Assembly (NCBI RefSeq): GCF_000189635.1
Contig: NW_002476542.1
Location: 301,335-365,334, forward strand
Source: Tetrahymena thermophila SB210
Taxonomy: Eukaryota; Ciliophora; Oligohymenophorea; Hymenostomatida; Tetrahymenidae
Length of the DNA stretch: 64,000 nt
Direction: 5' to 3'
The notes beneath the pieces were generated by a model. That model was given only the letters and a program-made list of their open reading frames with translations, was not told the origin of the DNA and made no database searches. A program made the position numbers and the translations under genes. Positions 33,362 through 45,980 of the stretch are shown one piece after another (positions within the stretch are counted from its first letter, which is position 1; each line of letters opens with the position of its first letter).

Positions 33362-35623
33362 TCATTCATTATTTGATTAGTTATCCAAGCAATCTAAAGA
33401 ACTGAGCTTATTCTATCCGTTTCTTTATTAATCAATTTACTGGTTCATAAACTGAGTTTTAGATCCAATCTCTTAATTGGATATTTAAATAAAAGCTTAG
33501 CTATTTGCATCATTTTTAGACTTTATTTTGGTTTTTTTATCTTGTTGATCTTCTATTTTTATTGAATTGTAAGAATCAAATTTTTACAATTCATCTTGAT
33601 GCTTTATTTCTTCAATGCTATGAGAATCCTACTTCTCTACTCTCCCTAAATTGATTAAGGTAATAAAATTTTAATCACTTTTGCGATGATTATGAAGTAT
33701 ATGATTATCATCAATCTCTATTTAGCTATAAGGTTAAATATTTCTTAATTCTTAAGCTTAAATTTAAGTAACTTAGATGCTTTTTAAGCTCTCAATTTAC
33801 TATTATTAACCTAATTAATTGCATTAAGGATTTTCTATCCTTGATAACTAAATTGTTTAAGTAGAGTTATTTAACTATTAACTACCTTGAATGGCTAGAT
33901 CATTCCTATTTTGAGAGCTATTACCTTCTCTTATTTCTTAGTTATTATTTTATTATTATTATCTAGCACTCTGCTACTGTTACTATGGCTGCTAAACTTA
34001 GCGCTATTGTAAAGTTTATGTTTGTTATTATTCATTAGGTTATATTTATTGAAGATTTTCTTCTACTTATAGTTAAGGTTAAGGTTGTTGCTAATTAATT
34101 TAAAATCCATTGGATGAAGGATTCTATTGAATGGATTATTAATTATTATTTATTAAATTTGAAAAGTACTATGCTCTCCTTTTTTACTTCTTTGCAAAAA
34201 CATCTTCTGAGCGACAATTTGGACAAGTCTTTTTTTCTAATGACCAATTTACTATACAAGGAATATGGAATGAACTTTTACAGCAAATCATTTACTTGAG
34301 CTATGTTTTGCCTTCTACGTATTCTTCAAGACAAATAGAGCAGAGAGAATCTTTGCATTTCTCAGATGAGTAAATAATTTATTTGGTATTTCGTTTTACA
34401 TAAGCCTCAGCATAAAATTAATAGTTTGAGTGGATTGAAGTTGGTGCTATTTGGTTATTATTATCAAAATAATCAGTGACCCCACAAATTTTAGTAGCAA
34501 TTTTGTTAATAACAAAAAAGAAATAGTAAAATATTTAATAAATGATATAACCAACGAAGCAAATAATACCAAAGCATGCTAAAGTAATACCTATTGTGAA
34601 CACAGTAAATGCATATATAGCAGTATATAAAAAAGAGATAATAAGACTTGTGTAGCTCATCACCAAGATAGCTGCTATGGAACTCTCATTTCTAATTTTA
34701 TCAGAGTACTAATCAGAGAGAATGTAGAAATAAATGCTAAAAAATAACAAAGCATATTGAATAATATTTAAGATATTCAAAGACAGTACTATATACGAAT
34801 TAAAGCTCTTTTGTATGCTATCTTATATTTACTATCTAGTAAGAGTGTTTATGCTTTTTAATCCTATTTAATCTCTAAGATGTATTAAGAATAGGATTAC
34901 TTGAGGTGTTTTATAATTTTCAAAATCTATTTCATTATAAACTAGTTTTAGCTTTACATAGAGAAAATATCTATTTATTATTATTAGCAAATTTGAGATC
35001 ATTATTAAGAGAACGTAAATATCAGAAGCTATGTTATGTGAGAATAAATTATTTGCTAAGCTAAAGTAGCAGATAGAAGGAATCATACATAAAGTCTAAA
35101 TCATCATGAAAAATATTTGAGTTGAGATATCAGTATTTATTTTATCATTTATTTGTTGTCCTAGAGATAACAAGCTTGCGAATTAAAGCTAATTAATGTA
35201 AACGCCATGATTATCTTGCAGTTATTGCAAAATAATATTATTCGATTAATCCTAAAACATATCTCTCTCATAATAAGGCTTCACTAAAAATGTTTATTAA
35301 TTTATTGTTATCTGTCTGCTTTGGTTCCTATAAAATTCCAAATTGTTCCTGATCTAGTTGTGCACAAATTAGAGACCATGTCTGTAGTTTGTATTGTTTC
35401 CTTGAAATTATATTAAGAAAACATTCCCATCCCTATTATTATTACTATTATTATTATTGCCTCCATGATTTTCAATATCCAATGAAGTTGGAAGGTTAGC
35501 CATCGAAAGATTGTAAGTAACAGGCACCGGAATGGATAGAGGGTTAAAGTGACTCCCATCGCGAGGAGATATTTAAATTATAAAGGCTCTTTGAGAACTC
35601 TATCTAACTTATTAATTTATCAT
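33362..35623 (-). CDS. Multi-spanning membrane RING-finger protein (probable E3 ubiquitin ligase) with Gln-rich tail
   Basis: One uninterrupted ciliate-code frame of 753 residues, ATG 35623 to TGA 33362. The N-terminal ~180 residues are polar and Asn/Gln-rich. Five or six hydrophobic helices follow (for example IYVLLIMISNLLIIINRYF, YIVLSLNILNIIQYALLFF, AAILVMSYTSLIISFLYTAI, ITLACFGIICFVGYIIY). After the last helix comes a RING domain at about residues 428-470: CSICLEEYVEG, CCKSSFHIPC, and CPNC, a C-x2-C...C-x4-H-x2-C...C-x2-C ligand pattern. The remaining ~280 residues are Gln/Asn-rich with many runs written as TAA/TAG. Membrane RING proteins usually transfer ubiquitin in secretory or endosomal membranes; the substrate is unknown. 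It sits about 280 nt upstream of PI4KA on the same strand. Confidence 0.87.
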
Positions 35624-37649
35624 TCTTTTTTAACAAAATTAAGCACTTCTTCACAAATTTTCTAAAAATATTAATAATTTCATAGAATTATTAAAATTCA
35701 CAGATTAATTTGAATAGACCAATGAATGAAAAAGCAAAAATCCTACTTAATTAACTATTACTTGCTATTATTTTTAAGATATTAATTCATTATTAATGAT
35801 TTTGCTGATTGATCTGATTTATTGAACTGTAATCATCAAATAATTTATAATTTTACAAGAAATAAAAAAGAATCAAATAAATGAACTTCATACTAATATG
35901 TTTGAAAGATGAATATTCCCTTAGTATTTATTTAGACAGATCTAGTTAGTCTACGATTAACTAATCTCCTCCTGTAAGATATTAAAGTAAGGAATAATTA
36001 AAATTTTTTTACATCCAATTAATTTAAAATAGGATGTAAAATTAAAATGTAAAATCCAATTCCTAGTTTTACAAATTTAAACTATATTCCATTTTAAAAT
36101 ATTTCTTATTGTTATTGGATCATGACATGATCTTCCCTATTTTTGTAAACTATAAAATTAAATCATATTTCTAAGTAACTCTTACCAAGATTAGCACCTA
36201 TTTATAACATTTACTTTTAATTTTGGATGATATGCTAATTTTAATTAATAATAATAAAAGAATTAAAGTCAAATGCATAAACTAAGTAAGATCGTAATGA
36301 ATTAATTATTTGAGTAATATTACCTAATAAATAATGTAACAATACGATTCCAATAAAATTCCCCATAAATAGTTTTTCTTTTTTATATATTCATATAATA
36401 TATTGTTTTTTTTTTAGTTAAAAAATTAAATATAATAAAATATTTAAAATATTTATTTATAAAAATTATTCATATTTTGAATATAAAACAATTAGTAAGT
36501 GATATTAAATTCAAGAATTTATATACCAATTATCAGCTCTTTTATGCAAATAATAAATTTTTATTTGTCAATTTTTATGATAAAATTTTTATTTAGTAAT
36601 TGAAATTTCTTTAAAAAATTTTAAATATTTCAGATAGTTAAAAAATATATTATATTATAATTTAATGAGTTTAAAATTAAATTAAATTTTATAAACGAAT
36701 AAGCCACTTTAAGTCAAATATTTACTTTATAACAAAAGAAAATTGTTAAAATCATATTTAAAGTCTTCAAGTAAAAGTCGATCAAATATTATTTTAAAAA
36801 TAATTACTGTATTTACCAGAATCTTGTAAGCTAATGAATCTGAATAGTATATTAAAAATAAAATTAATTTTACAATTATAGATATTGAAAAAAAATATAA
36901 ATATCAAAGAATAAAAGGCAATTAAAAAATAATGAATAAATGAATATACTAATAGCAAATAAATAGCTTTATATTTTAGTAATAAAAATAAAGCAAGGTT
37001 ATTATTAAAAGCATTACAAAATGGCTGGCTTATCTAATTTCATTGATAAATAATTAAAATTAAAAATATAATTTTTTTTTTTAAATAAAATTACTTTGAA
37101 ATAAAAATGTTTATTTTTTGCTATCTAAATTAGTTCTCGCGCATAAATAAAATATTTTTTTTTTTTTAAATTTTAATAAATTTTAAAATAAAATTATTTT
37201 TAGAATTTTGATTAATGTATTAAAGCATAATATAATAGAATTAACCAAAATTTAAATAATTTAAATAGGAAAAATTAGTTAAACATATAAACGTGTAGAA
37301 TCATTTAAAAGTTGAAAGAAGAAAAAAAAACGGCTAACAAATAAATGAATAGTTAAAATTAAAATCAATTAATAATAAAGACATAAATACTAAAAATTAG
37401 CAAATAATTTCATTTATAAACAAAAAAATTAAAAAGGTTTAGAAAGAGATATGTACGATGATATCAACGCCCTATAAATCAAATTAAAAATAGCAAAGTC
37501 AACATATTATATAATTTATTGCATATTGATACTTATCAATATATTTTAATTATAAATTTTAGATCTAAATGACTAACATTTCTATTTACTGCTTTGTATA
37601 ATAGATTATCTTCTTTGCTTTGCTCTTCAAATAATCAAATTTTTCCGTT
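35624..37649. other. AT-rich intergenic stretch with a small hairpin
   Basis: About 2 kb with no supportable gene. At 36007-36041 a perfect 10-bp inverted repeat (ttttacatcc ... ggatgtaaaa, 15-nt loop) stands out; it could form a hairpin but no function can be inferred. Confidence 0.55.
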
Positions 37650-38994
37650 TCAATTTTATATAGCAAGTACAGGCTATTCTTCATCGTCAAATGCAGCTGC
37701 AGTTTCTACAAACCATGTTTAATCACTGTTTGTATCATGATTCCAGTCACCACTCTTAGCTTAAGCGAACTATGCTTGATTAACATTGGGATCAATCTAC
37801 CAATCACCACTACTAGTTTATACAAAGAAAGTTTAATTGGTTGAGTTAATATTGGGATCAAACCACCAATCACCACTACTAGTTTATACAAAGAAAGTTT
37901 AATTGGTTGAGTTAATATTGGGATCAAACCACCAATCACCACTACTAGTTTATACAAAGAAAGTTTAATTGGTTGAGTTAATATTGGGATCAAACCACCA
38001 ATCACCACTACTAGTTTATACAAAGAAAGTTTAATTGGTTGAGTTAATATTGGGATCAAACCACCAATCACCACTACTAGTTTATACAAAGAATGTTTAA
38101 TTGGTTGAGTTAATATTGGGATCAAACCACCAATCACCACTACTAGTTTATACAAAGAAAGTTTAATTGGTTGAATTAATATTGGGATCATCCCACCAAT
38201 CACCACTACTTGTTTATACAAAGAATGTTTAATTGGTTGAGTTAATATTGGGATCAAACCACCAATCACCACTACTTGTTTATACAAAGAATGTTTAATT
38301 GGTTGAATTAATATTGGGATCAAACCACCAATCACCACTACTGGTTTATACAAATGTTTAATTGGTTTAATTAACATTTGGATCATAGTTCCAGTCAGCA
38401 TTCTTAACTTAAACAAACTTCTAGGCTTGATTAACACTTGGATTTTTATTCATCATTTTTTCACTTAATCTATGCTTCTTGGCATGTGGAAAGTACTTGC
38501 TACTTCTAAGGTCTATGATAAATTTTTATTAATAATGAAAATATTAATAAATAAAGAAGAAGTAAGTATATTGAATAATTAGAAAATTATACATAGTTAA
38601 TAAATTAAGAAACGTAGAAACAAAAGAAGAAAGAATAATCAACTAAAACAAATAGCTAAATTTTTGCAAAAATTATTTTAAAAATTTCAATTTTTTTTAG
38701 GGATAAGTTAAGCAAAAAAAAAGGTGCATATTTGCCACCTTTGCGGAAATATGGTTTTGATATATATTTTAAAAAAAAATTTTATTAGCATTATTGAAAA
38801 TTATGATCATTTTATTGTTTATTATGATAAATTGTCATTTAAATAAAATGCGTAAAAGCTAGTTAAAGAAGTTTAATTCTTCTTCTTCTGTAATAGTTAG
38901 TATAATAAGCTATTTTACTTCTATGAGCCTATGCTGCGAGAGCAACAGAAAGTAGAAGACCAAAGATAATAAATTGAGTTTTTGTTTTTCTCAT
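37650..38994 (-). CDS. Secreted tandem-repeat protein with GDWWFDPN repeats
   Basis: Two exons: 38994-38919 encodes a signal peptide (MRKTKTQFIIFGLLLSVALA, cleavage probably near AQA), a 406-nt intron lies at 38513-38918 (GTAAAATAG...ATCATAG), and exon 2 runs from 38512 to TGA at 37650. Total 312 residues with exact phase agreement. The body is a tandem array of a 22-residue unit: ...TFFVQTSSGDWWFDPNINSTNQ-type copies, with more divergent edge copies (ADWNYDPNVNQ at the start, GDWNHDTNSD at the end). The unit is rich in Trp, Asp, Asn, Thr and Ser, with possible N-glycosylation sites (NST). The C-terminus is FVETAAAFDDEEQPVLAIQN and has no membrane anchor, so a secreted or granule/extracellular-matrix protein is likely. 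Function is unknown. In the standard code another frame of the same array looks like a 243-codon ORF; that one is a shadow. Confidence 0.85.
37795..38388 (-). repeat. 66-bp tandem repeat array, nine near-identical copies
   Basis: The phrase (a)ccaccaatcaccactact recurs every 66 bp (about 37861, 37927, 37993, 38059, 38125, 38191, 38257, 38323), plus a variant at 37795. Inner copies are almost identical while the two outermost units (near 37740 and 38390) are diverged, the usual pattern of unequal exchange or gene conversion inside an array. The array lies in exon 2 of the secreted repeat protein and keeps its frame. Confidence 0.95.
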
Positions 38995-39119
38995 TTTATA
39001 AAAGGCAGTGTTTATATCCTTTTTCCTATTATCAATAATTTGAAAAATATTAATTATATATAAATTCCTTGTTTATGTGTTTTAAAGAGGCAGTGGGAAA
39101 CGAGTTTGCCTTAATTTGA

Positions 39120-39440
39120 ATAACGTTTTTAATTAAAATTTTGATTGATTTTATAATTAAGGGGCAAGTCTTTTATGAATTTGCATTCTTATAATCATTG
39201 GATAAAAACGACTATTAAGATCCTCATTATACTAAAATAATAGATGATAAAATGTATATTTGTATAAACCATTTAAATTTTGATGATTTCTGAAAGTATG
39301 CCAGTGGTTAAGAATATTATGCTTATTTTGAAAATATTTGTTTTAAATTTGATTACACTATTTGATTCTGCCATCTTTCTTTCATTTATTTTTGCAAGAA
39401 GACTTTTATAAAAAGTATTTACAATTTTAATTTAGAAAAT
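39120..39440 (+). pseudogene. Possible decayed coding sequence
   Basis: One plus-strand frame reads like protein in pieces interrupted by TGA: YEFAFLQSLDKNDYQDPHYT..., then KYASGQEYYAYFENICFKFD, then FCHLSFIYFCKKTFIKSIYN. Residue composition (D, H, C, Y, P) is unlike random AT-rich text, but there is no start, no splice pattern and no recognised domain. It may be a relic of a mobile element or gene. A second protein-like stretch lies on the minus strand at 39500-39730 (MGQFQEVGSVNIKFNKFN...), also broken by a TGA. Confidence 0.25.
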
Positions 39441-42286
39441 ATATTTTGAAATATGTCTACAAATAATTTGAAAAATTAAACAAGTAAGCCTCTTACATGC
39501 TTCTTCTGTTAATAATAATTAAATGTAACATCAAAAGCTAAAATAAAAATACTACTATTCTAAATATCTTAAATCTTAATTATGATTACATCCTATTTCA
39601 ATATCTTCTTGCATGTGTGACCAAGATCTTAATAAATATTTATTCAAGCTTTTATTTCTGAATCAAAGTTAAATTTATTGAATTTTATATTAACGCTACC
39701 AACTTCTTAAAATTGTCCCATAAAAATGCTTATCAAATAAATGCTATTTGGTTTTCCTAATTTATTCTAACTCTATTATTTTAACTTTAAAATATACATG
39801 TGCTTGCTTAGCTTGCTTAATTATTTTTCTCATGAATCAATATTAGTACTATATCATACATTTTAAAATTGTCACTATAAATAAAATCAAAATAAATTTA
39901 TAATTTGATAGCAAACAATATTTCTATAGTTAAAGCGAATCTATTTTAAGGCTTTTAATCCTATTTTTATAGAAAATATTTTTTTACTATCCTACTAGAA
40001 TAAAAAATATAGCAAATTTTTAATTTTTAAAAAATTAAAATTTTTTTTTGGTGTTGTAAATTCCTCTGTAAATAAATACTTTCTTGAGTTTGCTCTTATT
40101 TTTTTCCTTAGAAAATGTAATTAAGATTTAGTATCCATTAATTAAATTAGTACCAAAAAAAATTCAAAAATATTAAAAATATCTTTCTTTACTCCTTCTA
40201 AATATTTTTAATTATTCCAATTTACTCACTTCCTCCTAGTAATTTATTTTAAAAAAATTATTTTGTCAAATTTTTTATTTACTATTAAGTTTTTTCACTA
40301 TTTAATTGAGAAAATTAGGAATTAAATTTATTTTATATAAAATTCTCTTATGCTAGAAATAAAGCGTATATAAAGATATTTAATCTTAAATATATTTAAG
40401 AAGAATATTAACTCAAAATGAAAAGCAAATCTGACTTTTATCTCAGCTATAGATATTAAAAACATGTAAAATAATAACAAAATAATAAATTTAATGATGT
40501 ATTTTATCATGTAAATTGTTTTTAAGAAAATCAATTAAATAGCAAACAAATATTACTTACATGCTTAATTTAATTATTTTGAAATATTTATGTAATTGCA
40601 ATTTATTGTGTTAAGCATTATCCCATTGAAAAAATAATTGATATAATTATTTACTTTTAATTCAAACTAAATAATTACCTCGTTTTTTTTATTTATAATT
40701 TTATTAATGTGTTAAGCATCCTAAAACACCTTTAGAAAAACAAAATATAAAACATATATCACTAATAAAGTCTAAAACTAAAATTAATTTGCTAGAATTA
40801 GAAAATAAATATTTCCATTCAATCAATAAAAACATATAAAAAATTTTATATATTTTAGAACTAAAATAACAATTAAAGTATTATTCATGCTAGAAATGTG
40901 TGCTTTATTAATGCTTGTTAATCTTCACTCTTATGTTGAGAATAACTATAAGCAATATTATTTTAAATTAAAAACGAAGTATTTATCATATCAAACAATT
41001 AAAATATCTAAAAATTAAATTAATACAATTTTATTTAAAATTAATAATTTAGATATAAAAAATTTTATTAATTTATATTTTATCCCCAAATTAAAAATTT
41101 TACTGCAAGATCAATCCTCAATTTAAAGTATTTTATAAAAATGTATGAGATCAATATATTATTTAGACAATTTTCAAAGTAAACAAACACAGATTACAAA
41201 TAAAAAAATATAAAGAACAGCCTTAATTTTAAAACTATATTTTTTAATTCTTTTATATAAATATTATGTTGTTACATTTACTAAAAAATATTTTAGTAAA
41301 TCAATATTTGTAAAGTTAAAACATATTTACATATTATTGCAATGTTAGATCAGTATTGAAAATAATACAAGTAATATTTTTATCCTAAAAAGGATTTATC
41401 ATTTTAACTATTTCCAACATGTTTTCATAAATCAAATTAATAGATTTAATAATAATTTTACTTAAGTTTGATATTAAGATTTTATCTTTAGTGATAAATC
41501 TATTATTTATACTTAAAAAAAATATCTTAAATAGTTAAGTATTGGTTAAAATAGTCCAATTCTAAAGAATACAACTATCCAAAATATTAATTTCTATTTT
41601 GCTTTTTATTGATTAAATAGATATTAGCTAAGCTTTATAATTTAATCTTACAGTGAGCTGATTCTTAGACATTAAAAGAATAAAAAACCAATAAATTATT
41701 TTAAACAAAAAATTATTCCCACTATCTCAATACTTAATTTTTAAAAACTGAATGAGTTATTTATTTAAACAAATAACTTTTCAGCTATCTATCAAAAATT
41801 TTTAAAGTAAACAAATTTATTGATAATTTAAGGTTTTAAAAAATGAGTGATTTTAAGTAGATTAAGCTAAAAATTAAATACTCAAAAAAAAATAGCGAGA
41901 CCTTTGGTAGCTAAATTAAAAGAAAATAAAGAAACAAAGTATTTAATTTATATTAATATATTAATTAATTCTGTTGACAAATTTTTGATAAAGCTTTGAT
42001 GTCTAAATTAATTAAATTTTTACTAAGGATCTTTTTAAACAGATTTTTTTCAAGAAGGACAATTCAAAATATTAACATGTCTTATCTTTAATAATTTTCA
42101 AATTCAATACATCAATAACACTTTGGTACTATTGAAAAAATTTGAGACCATATTAATTAATTAATAAGTTTTTGTCATCATTTTGTTCACTTTAGATCTT
42201 ATCTTACTTACTTACAAAGGTAGAGCTATTCATTCGTTTAAAAAAAATAAATTAGTATCTTTTGTAAAAGATAAATTGTAATACTT

Positions 42287-43510
42287 TTCATAAAATGCGT
42301 AAAAATACTACTAATTCAAAATCAAGTAATTTATTTCTGAAATGTAAATTAAGATTGTAGTATTTTTCTTTTTTTTTAGAAACGACTAACTAATTAGTGG
42401 CTTACAATTAAAAATGAAATTGATAAATTCATAAATATACTGTTATCCATAACATAATATTTTTTAATTTTTTACCTAAATGTGATTCTTCATATTCGTT
42501 GATATAAGCATCACAAAATTAAATTACAAAAATACAATTTACAATAATAAATATTATATTAAGTACCAAACAGATCACAAATAAACAACAATATTTTCAA
42601 AAAATTAACAAAAAGATATTTAAACTATTATTTTTAGCTTCATTTCTAAGTTTTTATAGCACTTATAAAAAAATAAATAACTTTATATTATCATAAAACT
42701 AAATACATTTACTTCAATAAAGTATTTCCATAATTTGTTGATATTTAAATCTAGAGGAAGATTACATTTTTACATAATTCATTTGATGTTCTCCATTTTT
42801 TTTCTTTCTTTAAACATACTTTTTTACTTAATAGCTAATCAATAGTGTTTTTAATAATTAATAATATCCTTTTGAGAATTTACACTATGTTCCTTGTCTA
42901 TAAAAATATAAAAATATTAACTACAAATTCAAAATCAAGAAATATTTCTCAAATGTAATAAAGATGCTAGTATTTTTGTTTTTTTTAGAAATGATTAACA
43001 AATTAATGGTCTATAATTAATAGAAAAATTAAAAGATAGATAGGTATGCTGTTATCCATAAATATAATACTTTATATAAAATCTAAATTTTATTCTAAAT
43101 ATTTTTTATTTCTCTCATTATCCACATTTATAGAGATAAGCAATCACAAAACTAAATTACAAAAGTACTGTGATTAATAATAAATTTTTATAATATCAAA
43201 CAGGTCATAACCTAAGCAAGCAAACTTTCAAAAAATAAAACAAAAAGATATTTAAATTTTTATTTTTAGATACTTTACATATTTTTTACAATGAATAAAA
43301 TAAATAAATATTTATATCTATTTTAATCAAATAGATTTTTTTCTTTTTATTTTAATAAAGCATCTCAAAAAATTAGTTAGTATTTAAATTTAGAGGAAGA
43401 TTAAATTGAAATTTTTGATATAGTTAAGATTGTATCTATTTTTTTTCCATTAAATATACTTTTTCAGTTATTCAGTGTATAATGCTGATTAAATAATCAA
43501 TAAAATTTTT
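42287..43510. repeat. Direct duplication, two diverged copies with a 613-bp period
   Basis: Copy 1 is about 42287-42890 and copy 2 about 42897-43510. Shared landmarks appear in the same order and spacing: caaaatcaag (42317 and 42930), tagtatttttcttttttt-like run then agaaa.ga.taac, ctgttatccataa, aagcaatcacaaaa.taaattacaaaa-like, aacaaaaagatatttaaa, tttaaat.tagaggaagatta, and a final aaatatacttttt-like run. The copies differ by substitutions and short indels. Neither codes for a recognisable protein. Confidence 0.85.
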
Positions 43511-44028
43511 ATAAATCAAGAATACTCCCTTTTATTTTATAGCAAATTTTAATTAAAAGGATTAATTTTTTTAAAGTCATTTATTTATGAATTAAAATAA
43601 AATATGATATCAAACTTAAAAATAAATGTTATGTTTTTATAATTAATATTAATTTTCTAAAATAAGTGCGCATTCTGTACGGATAATTCGAGTCTACTTC
43701 TCGGGTTATATCTTAAATTTATAGATATATCAAATAATTAAAATTATTTATTCAGAAACAATAACAAATCTTACTGAAAACAAATAAAATAAAGGCTAAA
43801 TTATATCTTTTGGTAGGTTTTAAATTTTTATATATACATTTTCTAGAAATAAGAAATTTATTTTATATTATTGGTACATATATGTAGAATAGATTAAGAT
43901 CTTCTAAAAATTATAAAAGTCTTTTATTGATCTCAAGCAATATAAATGAATATCTTTTTTATATTAATAAAATAACAAATTTGTTCCTTACTGTTTAGAA
44001 AGATTTTAAATGCTTTGAAATAATTTGA

Positions 44029-44496
44029 AACTTTATTGATGGCCATATTGAAGAAACACCAAGAAAACACAACAACTTAGCCTTATAAATTAAGTGTGAT
44101 CTAACTAACTTATAGCAAAATAAAAAAACTTCTAAAGGAGTTTATCACTTTGATAAGATAAACATTGATAACTACATCAAATATCATAAATAGACATAAA
44201 AAGTTACTGATTATATGTTAGAATTGATTATTTTTAACTCAAATACTCTCTATAAAAGTTACAAAAAGTTCATTTAAATATTTAAAATATAAAATGAATT
44301 TGATTTAAAAAAATTACTGATAAAAAAAAAAGAAAAGTTTAACAGTTTAAGCGGTAAAAAGCAATATTTTTCATTTTTTTAAAATTAAATCACTTTTTTA
44401 AAATAGATGAGCAATTTTTATGGGTCTCTGATCATAAATAATTGCTTTAATAAATAAAAAATGAATATTTGTTTAAAAATAATTTTTTTTAGATGA
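44029..44496 (+). pseudogene. Possible piggyBac-type transposase C-terminal fragment
   Basis: An open frame without ATG, between TGA codons, starts NFIDGHIEETPRKHNNLALQ and continues with KTSKGVYHFDKINIDNYIKY and VTDYMLELIIFNSNTLYKSY. The order (aspartates, a tyrosine/histidine step, then a hydrophobic helix ending in N...YK) recalls the C-terminal end of DDE_Tnp_1_7 (piggyBac-like) transposases, where a conserved D...D...YY precedes WW/FF..LD..VNAYILYK. The Trp/Phe pair is absent and the upstream catalytic part is missing. If correct this is a dead remnant. It could also be the end of an unrelated ciliate gene. Confidence 0.35.
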
Positions 44497-44786
44497 TGAA
44501 TTTATTGAATTTAAACAAATATTCAAATTATTTAATTAATAAAAATTAATTTTATGTAATGATTAATTATTTGAAGAAGTATTTAAAATTTGAAAAAAAA
44601 TAATTTATAGAGTATTTAAATGTAATATAGTGGAATTAAAAATAAAATAAATTGAATATTCATTTTTTGGCTAGTAAATGAATTTTATCAACCAATAATT
44701 CATATAAATGTAAGTATATGTATTGATAACTAATATGATACCAAAGTATGTTGATTATACATTATCCAATTTTTATATTTGTTTAT

Positions 44787-45980
44787 TCAGATAAGTGCAA
44801 GCAAAATAGCTGCAAAATACAAAATATTGCTTGTGAAGAAGGCCAATATTTTTGAAGATAAATAGTCAGCATTTTTTGAGGCACATGTTCCTCCACTCTA
44901 GAATGAGCATCCTGCTGAATTTAAGGTATTGCAGCTCGTTGAATTTCTATAAAGCATTTAGCAGTCAGAATTACTTTTTAAGTTTTGGCATGTCTTTCCA
45001 TTAGACCAAAGACATAGTTTATTATTACTATCATTTTAGCAGTCTTATTAACTATTGAATGAGGCACACTTAAGTTTATCACTTGGAAAACTACATGTCT
45101 TAGAAGTCACTAATAAACATTACTTATAAGGAGCAGGACTATTAGGATCCTTAGCACAGCTTCCATCCTTTTTGCAAAAGTTTTCATCATTTATACATAC
45201 ATTTTTTAAAGAGCAATAATTAGCATCAGTGCATTGAGTACCTAATTTTGAGCAATAAGATTAGTAGTCATCATTTGCAGGGCCTTAGCATGTAATTGTA
45301 GTTTAAGCAACTTAACAACTATCAACAGCTGTACATTAAGCAACAGTTTTGGGATTTTTAGGGCAAGATTAAGCACTTGAGCAAGAATTGTTACTCCATT
45401 AGCAGCCTTTTATACCTTAACAAAGATTTTAATTATTTACACCAATGCATGAGCTTTAGCAAGTAATATTGGCTAATTAACAAGGACCTGAACAATCTTA
45501 ATCGGCAGTTGGAGTATTTACAGTTGATGGGCATTTTTTTAAATTAGAACTACATAGTTATGATTGAGTACAGAATGGTTTATCTGGAGTATTGCAATTT
45601 TCATAGGTGCTTTTTTCGCAACCCCATGTATTGATTAAAACAGTCTTGCATGAAGAGGATGTACCTTGAATACAACCTATCCCTGTATTGCAACTGTAGT
45701 TAGAGGTATTGATAGCGCAAAGATCTACATTATTTCTACAACCTTAGTCGTATCCATCCCATTTACACACTTTAGTGTTGACTTCACATGTTTATTAATC
45801 TGGGTTTTTTGAGCAATCTATTGATTGTGAGCAAATATTTTTTGTAAAATCATCAACCCAGACACAATTGTTGCTATTAGTTTGGCAATCTGCTTATTTA
45901 ATTAATGTGGTGCAATCAATACTATCACATATAACTTAAGCTGAAAAGAGAACTAAAGCTAAAAATATTTTTGTTTTCAT
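44787..45980 (-). CDS. Cysteine-rich GPI-anchored-type surface protein (family member 1)
   Basis: Intronless; ATG 45980, TGA 44787-44789; 397 residues. It has an N-terminal signal peptide (MKTKIFLALVLFSAQVICDS) and a C-terminal hydrophobic tail (FFTSNILYFAAILLALI) after a Ser-rich stretch, the layout of a GPI-anchored protein. The body carries dense cysteines in irregular repeats such as CVWVDDF, CKWDGYDQGC, CQWSNNSC, CLWSNGKTC (C-x-W units), separated by Asp/Asn/Thr-rich linkers. The architecture matches ciliate surface (immobilisation-type) antigens, extracellular proteins on cell body and cilia; that class is inferred from architecture only. It is related in pattern to the proteins at 53975 and 56352 but more diverged. 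It stands alone in AT-rich DNA. Confidence 0.83.

Larger units (their letters stand above)
38995..44786. other. Long gene-poor AT-rich region
   Basis: Almost 6 kb without an intact gene. Only the duplicated block at 42287-43510 and possible coding relics near 39150-39440, 39500-39730 and 44029-44496, listed separately, can be pointed to. Elsewhere the sequence is AT-rich with many homopolymer runs. Confidence 0.6.

Noticed and set aside
37706..38437. Minus-strand 243-codon standard-code ORF over the 66-bp array
   Set aside because: It is the wrong frame of the repeat. The frame with signal peptide, phase-matched intron and GDWWFDPN units ends properly at TGA and explains the flanking copies too.
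40328..40534. Minus-strand hydrophobic 68-residue ORF
   Set aside because: Phe/Ile/Tyr-only composition is expected from AT-rich DNA. It has no neighbours, splice signals or recognisable motif.
43668..43712. GC-richer patch (gtgcgcattctgtacggataattcgag...) considered as a tRNA
   Set aside because: There is no A-box, no complete cloverleaf and no acceptor stem, so it does not qualify as a tRNA gene.
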